From contig DQFX01000060.1 in the NCBI GenBank assembly GCA_003531585.1, positions 72,311 through 136,310 of the forward strand: a DNA stretch of 64,000 nt. The letters are read 5' to 3'. The notes beneath the pieces are model-generated. The model was not told the origin of the DNA and ran no database searches. It saw nothing but the letters and a program-made list of their open reading frames with translations. Positions 51,690 to 59,258 of the stretch are shown here, piece by piece. The translations under genes were made by a program, and so were the position numbers. The DNA comes from Oscillospiraceae bacterium (lineage in GTDB: Bacteria; Bacillota; Clostridia; Oscillospirales; Ruminococcaceae). Each line of letters opens with the position of its first letter. Position 1 is the stretch's first letter.

Positions 51690-51968
51690 ATGCAGCTTAC
51701 CGAAAAAGACCTGCTCCCGGGAACCGTCGTGCAGCACTTCAAGCGCGGAATGCTCCCGGAAAGCGAGCGCGCGGACAGCGCGATGTACCTTTACGAGATA
51801 CTCGGAGTTGCCCGCCACACAGAGTCCGGAGAAATGCTGGTGGTGTACCGTGCGCTCTACGGCGAGCACAGGATATGCGCCCGCCCGCTTGAGATGTTCC
51901 TTTCCGAGACCGACCGTGAGAAATACCCCGAGGCAGGACAGAAATACCGGTTTGAGCCGGTGAAATAG
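51690..51968 (+). CDS. DUF1653 protein
   Basis: A 92-residue protein with LPGTVVQHFKRGM, YEILGVARHTESGEMLVVYR and MFLSETDREKYPEAGQKYRF, the whole DUF1653 pattern. Its function is unknown. It is tightly coupled to the methyltransferase gene and probably co-transcribed with the MATE gene 24 bp downstream. Confidence 0.9.
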   Translation: MQLTEKDLLPGTVVQHFKRGMLPESERADSAMYLYEILGVARHTESGEMLVVYRALYGEHRICARPLEMFLSETDREKYPEAGQKYRFEPVK

Positions 51969-51992
51969 CGAAATTCCAGAAAGAAGCGACCA

Positions 51993-53390
51993 ATGAGATC
52001 AGCAAAATACGTTGATATGTGCAGCGGCCCCGTGCTGCGCAAGATGATAGTTTTTACACTTCCGATAATGTTTTCGGGGCTTTTCCAACTGCTTTTCAAT
52101 GCGACCGATATCATCGTCGTGGGAAGGTTTGCAGGCGATAACGCGCTTGCCGCGGTAGGTTCGAACACCGCGCTCATCAACCTCATGACCAACCTGTTTA
52201 TCGGTATTTCCATCGGCGCGAACGTCGTGGCGGCGCGCTACTGCGGCGCGAAAAACTACTCCGAGCTTAACAGGACAGTCCACACGTCAATGCTGCTCAG
52301 CGTTATCAGCGGATTCCTGCTGATGGCTGCTGGACTGCTTTTCGCGGAGCAGATACTCGGGCTGATGTCCACGCCGGAGAGCATTCTCGGCATGGCTTCG
52401 GATTATCTGCGGCTCTACTTCTGCGGAATGCCGTTCATGATGATCTACAATTTCGGAAACGCGCTCCTCCGCGCCGCCGGGGACACCCGCCGCCCTCTGA
52501 TATACCTCATCTGCGGCGGAGTAGTCAACGTGCTGCTCGACCTGCTGTTCGTCATCGCGCTGGATATGAGCGCCGCAGGAGTAGGTCTCGCGACCGCGAT
52601 TTCCCAGGGTGTTTCGGCGGCGCTGATGGTTCGCTGCCTCATGCGCGAGACGGACGAGAACGGTCTGAAGCTGCGGCTGAAAAACCTGCGTATCCACAAA
52701 GACAAGCTGCTGATGATACTTAAAATCGGGCTTCCCGCCGGATTCCAGGGAACGGTGTTCTCGCTCTCGAACGTTGTTATCCAAAGCTCCATAAACCTGT
52801 TCGGCGAGGCGGTCATTGCGGGTAACTCCGCGGCGGCAAGCATCGAGGGATTTGTCTACATGGCAATGAACTCCTGCTATCAGTCCACGCTGTCGTTCAC
52901 CAGCGCGAACATTGGCGCAGGGAAATACGAGCGTATCAACAAGATACTTCGCTGCGGACTGCTGTGCGTGGTGGCGGTGTGGGCTATCCTGGGTCTCGGC
53001 GTTGCGATGACGTTCAGCCGGCCGCTGCTCAGTATCTACACCTCCGGAGACGAGGCGATAAACGCCGGCGTGCGCCGTATGATGTACGTCTGCGGCACAT
53101 ACTTCCTGTGCGGCATTATGGACGTCATGGTTGGCTCCCTGCGCGGAATGGGCTATTCAGTCACGCCGATGATAGTTTCGCTGCTCGGCGCATGCGGACT
53201 CAGGCTTGTGTGGCTCGGGACGGTGTTCCAGATGGAGCAGTTCCATACGCCGGACACTGTGTACCTGTCCTATCCGGTTTCCTGGGTGATAACGGTCGCG
53301 GCGCATGTTATCTGCTTCTTCATATGCCGGAGAAGGCTCAAAAAGAAGGTCCAGCTCCGGAAAACGGAAAGCGTTCCGGAGGCGCGGTGA
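51993..53390 (+). CDS. MATE-family efflux transporter
   Basis: A 465-residue, twelve-helix cation-coupled exporter. It has MFSGLFQLLFNATDIIVVGR, the cis-prolyl-type turn KIGLPAGFQGTVFSLSNVVI and two homologous halves. Substrate unknown (drugs or flavin-like compounds in the family). Third gene of the methyltransferase/DUF1653 run and ended by a terminator. Confidence 0.92.
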   Translation: MRSAKYVDMCSGPVLRKMIVFTLPIMFSGLFQLLFNATDIIVVGRFAGDNALAAVGSNTALINLMTNLFIGISIGANVVAARYCGAKNYSELNRTVHTSMLLSVISGFLLMAAGLLFAEQILGLMSTPESILGMASDYLRLYFCGMPFMMIYNFGNALLRAAGDTRRPLIYLICGGVVNVLLDLLFVIALDMSAAGVGLATAISQGVSAALMVRCLMRETDENGLKLRLKNLRIHKDKLLMILKIGLPAGFQGTVFSLSNVVIQSSINLFGEAVIAGNSAAASIEGFVYMAMNSCYQSTLSFTSANIGAGKYERINKILRCGLLCVVAVWAILGLGVAMTFSRPLLSIYTSGDEAINAGVRRMMYVCGTYFLCGIMDVMVGSLRGMGYSVTPMIVSLLGACGLRLVWLGTVFQMEQFHTPDTVYLSYPVSWVITVAAHVICFFICRRRLKKKVQLRKTESVPEAR

Positions 53391-53427
53391 GTTGAATTCC
53401 GGCGGCGGTTACGATAATTATTAAACA

Positions 53428-53456
53428 ACGGGCAGGCAGTTTGTCTGCCCGTGTTT
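53428..53456 (+). terminator. Terminator of the MATE gene
   Basis: CGGGCAG/CTGCCCG stem, then TGTTTGTTTT. Confidence 0.85.
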
Positions 53457-53533
53457 GTTTTGTTGCAAGCGTATGCTTCGGACTATAATTCTGTAATATT
53501 TTGTTTTTCTGCACAAAAATAATTTAATGTATA

Positions 53534-53562
53534 TTGCATTTTATATAGATTTATGCTATAAT
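53534..53562 (+). promoter_or_regulatory. Promoter of the kinase/CheY/kinase cluster
   Basis: TTGCAT (53534-53539), 17 bp, TATAAT (53557-53562). This rules out the in-frame ATG at 53527 as a start. Confidence 0.75.
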
Positions 53563-53625
53563 CAATATATCAAATGCCAAATGCGGGAAATCCCCGCGAG
53601 CCAACTCAGGGAGGGTATACTGCGC

Positions 53626-55530
53626 ATGCTCTCAGACAAAAACAAACTCCGTACGCTCCTTCTGAGCGACGACCTCGACATACGCCACAAACTTCAGAAT
53701 ATACTGATTACTATAAGCATGGCGGGCTGCGCCGCGTCAGTGGTGATCTCCTTCGCGACGCAGATGAGTCTCGCGGGGAACCTCGCCTCCTTGCTCGGGC
53801 TGCTTACGCTGTTCCTGGCGTTCTATCTCTCGGTTATTCGCAAAAAGAAAGAAGCAGCGTCCTACCTCATCACTATTGCGGTAAATCTGGTGCTGTTCCC
53901 GCTGATGTACATGCTGAACGGGGGAGTCTACAGCGGAATGCCCCTCTGGCTCGCATTCGGGCTGGCGTTCCCGTGGTTCGCGATGGACGGCGCCAGGTGC
54001 TGCGTGATGTTCGCACTTGACCTTATCGCCGCGCTCGGCTGCCTTGCAGTCCAGATGTTCTTTCCGGAACTTATCCTGCTCCCCGAGGGCGACCTCACAA
54101 AAATGGCCGTGCTTGACGTAGCTCAGGTGATGGTGACGGTCCCGGTGATGATCGGGCTTACCGTTAAGTACCAGAGCGTAGTTTTCATGCGACAGCAGCG
54201 CAAAATGGAACAGCAGGAAAAAAAGCTGCTGGAAGCGATGCGCACCGCCGACCGTGCCAACGAAGCCAAAACATCCTTCCTCGCAAGCATGTCGCACGAG
54301 ATACGCACGCCCATCAACGCGGTCCTGGGAATGGACGAGATGATACTACGGGAAAGCAGCGACGAGTCTATCCTGAGCTATGCGGCGAATATCCAGTCCG
54401 CCGGGCACTCTCTGCTATCGGTGATAAACGATATCCTCGACCTGTCGAAGATAGAATCCGGCAGGCTGGAGCTTCTAACCGCAGAATACAGTACGCAGCA
54501 GCTAATGAACGACTGTTACAGCATGATGATAATGCGGGCTGAGAAAAAAGACCTGCTGCTTGAGATAAAGAACGATCCTCAGCTTCCCGCGAAGCTCGCC
54601 GGTGATGAAGTGCGGCTGCGGCAGGTCATACTGAACCTGCTGACAAACGCCGTGAAGTACACCTCCGCGGGCGAGGTTACTATGCGCGTTGATTTCAAAC
54701 ATACCGCTGAAAACGAGATCATGCTGAAAATATCCGTCCGCGACACCGGAATGGGTATCTCGCAGGAGAATCAGCAGAACCTGTTCAAGGCGTTCCGCCG
54801 GCTGGACGAAATGACCAACCGCCACATCGAAGGCACCGGTCTTGGGCTCAATATAACAAAGCATCTCACTGAAATGATGGGAGGTACCATCGCGGTGCGC
54901 AGCACGCTGGGCTCCGGCTCGGAATTCACTGTGGAGATACCGCAGCGCGTGGTGTCATACGAACCGGTCGGGGTGTTCATCGAGAACCGCCGAGCCGCCA
55001 GCGGTCAGAAAGAGGAGTATCACGAGCGCTTCCGGGCGCCGGGAGCAAGGATCCTGGTAGTGGACGATGTGAAGCTCAATATAGATGTCATAAAGGGACT
55101 GCTCCGTCTGACGCAGATACGGACCGAATCCGCCTACAGCGGGCGCGAGTGCCTAGGGCTGGTTTCGCGTACGCACTACGACCTTATATTCATGGATCAT
55201 CTTATGCCTGATATGGACGGCATTGAGACCCTGAAACAGCTCCGTGCACAGGATGGCTCTCCCAATGCCGGAACCCCGGTTATCGCGCTGACCGCCAACG
55301 TGATGGTCGGGGCGCGTGAGAAGTACGCCGCCTGCGGATTTACTGACTACCTCGCAAAGCCGGTGCAGAGCGACCGTCTGGAATCGGTGCTGCTTGAGTA
55401 CCTTCCGCGGGAGCTGATCCTTCCGATAACTCCCGGCTCGGAAACGCATGAAGCCGCCTCCGGCGCAAGGGAGCTTCCGGAACTGAACGCTGCTGCGGGA
55501 ATAAATTGCTGCTGCGGCGGTGGGAGCTGA
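53626..55530 (+). CDS. Membrane hybrid histidine kinase with truncated Hpt region
   Basis: About 634 residues: five to six membrane helices (about 25-190), HisKA (FLASMSHEIRTPINAVLG, H near 224), HATPase (NLLTNAVKYTSAGE, DTGMGIS, GTGLGLN), and a receiver (about 473-595) with LVVDDVKLN, phospho-Asp near 523 in FMDHLMPDMDG and LAKPVQ. The protein stops in a Cys/Gly run just where an Hpt domain would begin, and the rest of that domain lies out of frame downstream. Start at the ATG 10 bp after AGGGAGGG. Confidence 0.9.
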   Translation: MLSDKNKLRTLLLSDDLDIRHKLQNILITISMAGCAASVVISFATQMSLAGNLASLLGLLTLFLAFYLSVIRKKKEAASYLITIAVNLVLFPLMYMLNGGVYSGMPLWLAFGLAFPWFAMDGARCCVMFALDLIAALGCLAVQMFFPELILLPEGDLTKMAVLDVAQVMVTVPVMIGLTVKYQSVVFMRQQRKMEQQEKKLLEAMRTADRANEAKTSFLASMSHEIRTPINAVLGMDEMILRESSDESILSYAANIQSAGHSLLSVINDILDLSKIESGRLELLTAEYSTQQLMNDCYSMMIMRAEKKDLLLEIKNDPQLPAKLAGDEVRLRQVILNLLTNAVKYTSAGEVTMRVDFKHTAENEIMLKISVRDTGMGISQENQQNLFKAFRRLDEMTNRHIEGTGLGLNITKHLTEMMGGTIAVRSTLGSGSEFTVEIPQRVVSYEPVGVFIENRRAASGQKEEYHERFRAPGARILVVDDVKLNIDVIKGLLRLTQIRTESAYSGRECLGLVSRTHYDLIFMDHLMPDMDGIETLKQLRAQDGSPNAGTPVIALTANVMVGAREKYAACGFTDYLAKPVQSDRLESVLLEYLPRELILPITPGSETHEAASGARELPELNAAAGINCCCGGGS

Positions 55531-55692
55531 ACGTCTGGCTCAGTCCGCACAGTACGCCGCGGATCTTCTTGCAGCCGGGAACATCGCGGAGCTAAGGTCG
55601 CATGAGCGGCGGCTGATATCGCATTGCAAAAGCTTTGACGAAGCGGCGGCAGCTTACATACAAAAATTTACCGAGAACGGAGAGAAATACTG
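55531..55692 (+). pseudogene. Out-of-frame Hpt domain remnant
   Basis: In another frame, from about 55531, the sequence reads AERLAQSAQYAADLLAAGNI, then AELRSHERRLISHCKSFDEA, ending TGA at 55691-55693. This fits the last helix pair of an Hpt domain as in the third kinase of the cluster. The part with the phosphorylated His is missing. A deletion with frameshift at about 55505-55535 explains both this tail and the kinase's abrupt end. Confidence 0.72.
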
Positions 55693-56076
55693 ATGAAAAA
55701 GAGAATAATGGTAGTCGACGACGACAAGATAACGCTTAAGATGTGTAAATTTATTCTGGAAAAGCAGGATCACGAGGTGGTGACTGCCGAGTCCGGAAAG
55801 CGATGCCTGGAGTTCCTGAGAGAACCCTCCAACCCTCGGATAGACTGCATTCTGCTTGATATCGAAATGCCGCTGCTAAACGGGTTCAACACGCTTTCAA
55901 GCATTCGCCAGTCGGAGAAGCTTAAGGATATCCCGGTGATGTTCCTGACCGCCTCCGCCACACAGGAAACTGTCCGCGAGGCGATACGGCTGGGCGTCAC
56001 ATCTTACCTCAGGAAGCCCTTCCTGCCGAAGGAGCTTACCGATAAGGTAGCCGCGCTGCTCGGCTCCGAAGCATGA
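55693..56076 (+). CDS. Single-domain response regulator (CheY-like)
   Basis: A 127-residue receiver with all catalytic parts: MVVDDDK (acidic pair), phospho-Asp in ILLDIEMPLLNG (near 56), T in FLTASA and K in LRKPFLP. No output domain. Its ATG follows or overlaps the Hpt remnant's TGA (TGATG), and its end overlaps the next kinase start by 4 bp, so it is a phosphorelay partner of the flanking kinases. Confidence 0.92.
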   Translation: MKKRIMVVDDDKITLKMCKFILEKQDHEVVTAESGKRCLEFLREPSNPRIDCILLDIEMPLLNGFNTLSSIRQSEKLKDIPVMFLTASATQETVREAIRLGVTSYLRKPFLPKELTDKVAALLGSEA

Positions 56077-58745
56077 AATACAACATCTACTTTGAGCTTG
56101 CGGCAGCGGCTCTGCTGGTGGTGCTGAACCTGTATGTATACCTGCAATATCCGTCGGATTCGCCAAGCAACCGGCATTTCAAGCGGCTCGCAGGAGTGCT
56201 GTTCCTTGCAGTGACCCTGGACGTCGTGACCGCGATAACCATAAGCTATGCCGACAGCGTTCCGATATGGCTCAACACCGCGCTCAATACTATTTACCTG
56301 ATCTCCGACGTGTTTCTTGAATGTCAGTTCGTGATCTACTGCACCTGCGCCATCTACGGCACGGCGCGGCACCGCCATATTCCGGAGTTCACGCTCGGCG
56401 CGGCGGGGGCGATGGTCGTACTGCTCGCCATCAACATCTTCACCGGGTGGATATTCTCATTTGATGAGACGGGATACGTTCACGGTCCGCTTTACCTTTT
56501 GATACATGTGATCCCGATAGCTGCGATAATCATTACAAGTATAATGATGATCGTGAATTTCAGAAAATTCAGCAGTGCGCAGCGCATTTCGGTATCCGTG
56601 TATATTCTCGTACTGATCTCCGGACCGGTTGTGCAGCTTATTTTCCCGAACGTGCTGTTTACGCTGTTTACGGTATCCATCGGTCTGATGATGCTGATGT
56701 TTGCGATGGAGACCCCGGATCTCAAGGTGCTCAAGCGAACCATGAAGGAACTCCGCGACACCCGTGACGAGGCGGAGGAGGCCATGGCGGCGGCACAAAG
56801 CGCCAGCCAGGTCAAGACAGAATTCCTGAGCACTGTCTCTCATGAGATACGCACGCCTATCAACGCCGTGCTGGGCTTCAATGAAATGGTGCTGCGAGAG
56901 TCCCGGGACGAAGAGATCACGCGGTATTCTGAAAATATCCGCAGCGCCGGCAAGACTCTGCTTGCGATGATAAGCGACATGATGGATTTCACCGAGATGG
57001 AGACAGGCAGCTTCCGTATTGAGGAAACGAACTACTCTGCGGCTTCCATGCTTTCTGATATCGCCGCTTTCGCGGGATACCACGCAAACAAAAAAGATAT
57101 CGAGCTGCGGCTTGATTTCTCCCCGGATATTCCCAGGACGCTCCATGGAGACAGCGTTCGCATAACCAGGATACTGAACGATCTGACCTCCAACGCGGTG
57201 AAGTACACAGAGCGCGGATGGGTGGAGATACAAGTCGGCTGGGAACCTGACGGCGACAGCGGCTGGCTGTGCGTTAAAGTCAAGGACACGGGCACCGGCA
57301 TGCGCGGGGAGGACGTCGCGCGGATATCCTCGAGTTTCCTGCGAATGGACAAAAAGCGAAGTCAGAATATTCAGGGGATAGGTCTGGGACTTACCATTGT
57401 AACAAGGCTACTTTCGATGATGGACAGCTTCCTGGAGGTGGAAAGCACCTACGGCAAGGGTACCTGCATGAGCTTCCGGCTGAGGCAGGGCGTTTCGGAT
57501 CCAAGCCCGGTAGGCGATGCGGCGGCGCTGACGCGTCCCGGAGAGCTTTCGCGCAGCAAGCCGGGATTCACGGCTCCGCAGGCGCGGATACTCATAGCCG
57601 ACGACAACGAGATGAACCTCGACCTTTACCGCCGCAGCCTGCGCGAGACCAGGGTCACGATAGACGCCGCGGTAAACGGCGTGGAAGCACTTGAGCTTAT
57701 CGGCAGGAACCGCTACGACCTCATACTCCTAGACCATATGATGCCGGTAATGGACGGCATGGAGACCCTGCGGACGATACAAAAGCAGGAGCTGTGTCCG
57801 GGCGTTCCGATAATCGTTGTTACAGCGAACGCGGTTTCAGGAGAGCGCAATATGTACCTCAACGCCGGTTTCGACGATTACCTTGCAAAGCCGGTTTCAA
57901 GCCGGCAGCTCTGGGATACTGTTATGAAGTACCTTCCCGCCGAGTATGTCCGCATGGGAGACGGCGAGCCGGTGTCCGGGTTTGCTACGGCTCCGAAAAA
58001 AGGCGTAATGGAGCAGCTCGGGGAGTTTCTGGACGTTTCGTCAGCGCTGCAATATTGCTGCGACAGCGAGGAGCTTTATCTTGATATAGTCGGCACTTAT
58101 CTTGAGGAGGACAGGTACGGCCTCATTTCGGAATATTTCGCCGCCAAGGATCTGGAGAACTACCGCATACAGGTTCATGCGCTGAAGAGCGGCTCCCGCA
58201 CCATAGGGGCGAACGCGCTGTACGAGGAGGCTCTCCGGCTTGAGGAGGCGGCCAAGTCCGGCGATACCGGTTATATCACCGAGAACACGCGGCGCGTTCT
58301 TGAGCAGTACCGAATGCTTGCCGGGCGTATACGCGGCATACTTGCAGGCGGATCTGAAGCCGGTTCCTGCAATGCGGAGGGCAGGGTGCTGTATATCGAA
58401 AACGACCTGATGTTCCGCTGCCTGACCGAGCGTATGCTCCAGGAATACGGCGTGGCGTCGGTAAGCAGCGGCGGGCAGGCGCTGGAGTATCTTGAGGGAC
58501 ATGTTCCAGAGCTGATACTGCTATCCGCAGGCGCGGACGATGTATCTCTGCTGAAGTCGCTGCGCTCTGACGGGCGGCTGAAGGATATACCGACAGTGGT
58601 CTACACGGCGGATCGTTCGCCTGCCGCAGAAGTGATGTTCCTGAATGCCGGCGCGGCAGACGTTATCCGCAAGCCTGCTGACGGAAGCGTGCTTTCAGCA
58701 AGGATAGGCAGACTGCTGGCGGCTGAAAAATCCTGCTCGGCATAA
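56073..58745 (+). CDS. Seven-helix hybrid kinase with receiver, Hpt and pseudo-receiver
   Basis: An 890-residue protein: about seven membrane helices (5-220), a short coiled coil, HisKA (FLSTVSHEIRTPINAVLG, H near 256), HATPase (DLTSNAVKYTERG; GIGLGLTIV), and receiver 1 (about 504-620) with IADDNEMN and LLDHMMPVMDG. Hpt follows (about 645-750) with VHALKSGSRTIG, H near 703. A second receiver-like domain (about 770-890) reads LILLSAGADD where the phospho-Asp should be, so it is probably not phosphorylated. A complete relay lies in one chain. It overlaps the CheY gene by 4 bp. Confidence 0.92.
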   Translation: MKYNIYFELAAAALLVVLNLYVYLQYPSDSPSNRHFKRLAGVLFLAVTLDVVTAITISYADSVPIWLNTALNTIYLISDVFLECQFVIYCTCAIYGTARHRHIPEFTLGAAGAMVVLLAINIFTGWIFSFDETGYVHGPLYLLIHVIPIAAIIITSIMMIVNFRKFSSAQRISVSVYILVLISGPVVQLIFPNVLFTLFTVSIGLMMLMFAMETPDLKVLKRTMKELRDTRDEAEEAMAAAQSASQVKTEFLSTVSHEIRTPINAVLGFNEMVLRESRDEEITRYSENIRSAGKTLLAMISDMMDFTEMETGSFRIEETNYSAASMLSDIAAFAGYHANKKDIELRLDFSPDIPRTLHGDSVRITRILNDLTSNAVKYTERGWVEIQVGWEPDGDSGWLCVKVKDTGTGMRGEDVARISSSFLRMDKKRSQNIQGIGLGLTIVTRLLSMMDSFLEVESTYGKGTCMSFRLRQGVSDPSPVGDAAALTRPGELSRSKPGFTAPQARILIADDNEMNLDLYRRSLRETRVTIDAAVNGVEALELIGRNRYDLILLDHMMPVMDGMETLRTIQKQELCPGVPIIVVTANAVSGERNMYLNAGFDDYLAKPVSSRQLWDTVMKYLPAEYVRMGDGEPVSGFATAPKKGVMEQLGEFLDVSSALQYCCDSEELYLDIVGTYLEEDRYGLISEYFAAKDLENYRIQVHALKSGSRTIGANALYEEALRLEEAAKSGDTGYITENTRRVLEQYRMLAGRIRGILAGGSEAGSCNAEGRVLYIENDLMFRCLTERMLQEYGVASVSSGGQALEYLEGHVPELILLSAGADDVSLLKSLRSDGRLKDIPTVVYTADRSPAAEVMFLNAGAADVIRKPADGSVLSARIGRLLAAEKSCSA

Positions 58746-58814
58746 ATTTGACCCGGCTTTGATCTGTGTGGAATATTCCAGTACGGCAAATATTCCCGGA
58801 TTTCCCATGAGAAA

Positions 58815-58841
58815 AGGGCGCCTTTCATTGAAAGGCGCCCT
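58815..58841 (-). terminator. Terminator of the Cys-rich peptide gene
   Basis: AGGGCGCCTTTC/GAAAGGCGCCCT stem with TTTTCTC only on the minus strand, so it serves the minus-strand gene. Confidence 0.82.
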
Positions 58842-58935
58842 CTGTCACTGCTCAGGAGCGTGTTAAGGTATGACGCGCCGAGCCGTCATCACTCACCGCT
58901 CACTGACGCCGGATCAGGCTATACCCGGGAAACGA

Positions 58936-59088
58936 TCAGCAGCCGCAGTTATTACCGCAGTTGTTGCCGCAGCCGCCGCAGCCATTGTCGCAGCTGTTAC
59001 CGCAGCCATTGCCGCAGCCGCAGAACAGGATAAGAATAAGAATGATGATCCAGCAGCAGTTGCCGCCGCCAACGTTGAAGCATGACAT
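58936..59088 (-). CDS. 50-residue Cys/Gly/Asn-rich membrane peptide
   Basis: ATG to TGA encodes 50 residues: MSCFNVGGGNCC, a hydrophobic stretch WIIILILILF, then repeated CGNGCGN-like units to a final CGC. Twelve Cys in all (positions 3, 11, 12, 23, 25, 29, 33, 37, 40, 44, 48, 50). AGGAGG stands 8 bp before the ATG, and a terminator follows for this strand. It resembles Cys-rich spore coat or metal-binding peptides in composition, but I know no family. The Ala-rich frames on both strands here are shadows of it. Confidence 0.75.
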   Translation of the reverse strand: MSCFNVGGGNCCWIIILILILFCGCGNGCGNSCDNGCGGCGNNCGNNCGC

Positions 59089-59258
59089 ATTCGTGTCCTC
59101 CTAATTACTATAGTAGAAATTTCCGCTTCCCTTTGAAGCTTCCGTTTCATAGTACATAGTATGCAGAGTGTGAAAATCTGTTACAGAAATTTTCCTTATG
59201 ATGAAATAAATTCCTGATTTCTGCTCATACTATGTGTATCAACGAGGAGGTCAACAAC

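Noticed and set aside
53527..53625. N-terminal extension of the second hybrid kinase
   Set aside because: It starts upstream of the promoter -10 box. The ATG at 53626 follows a good ribosome site.
58870..59150. Alanine-rich frames on both strands (58870-59085 + and 58914-59150 -)
   Set aside because: They are shadows of the Cys/Gly/Asn codons of the 50-residue peptide gene. Neither has a proper ribosome site.
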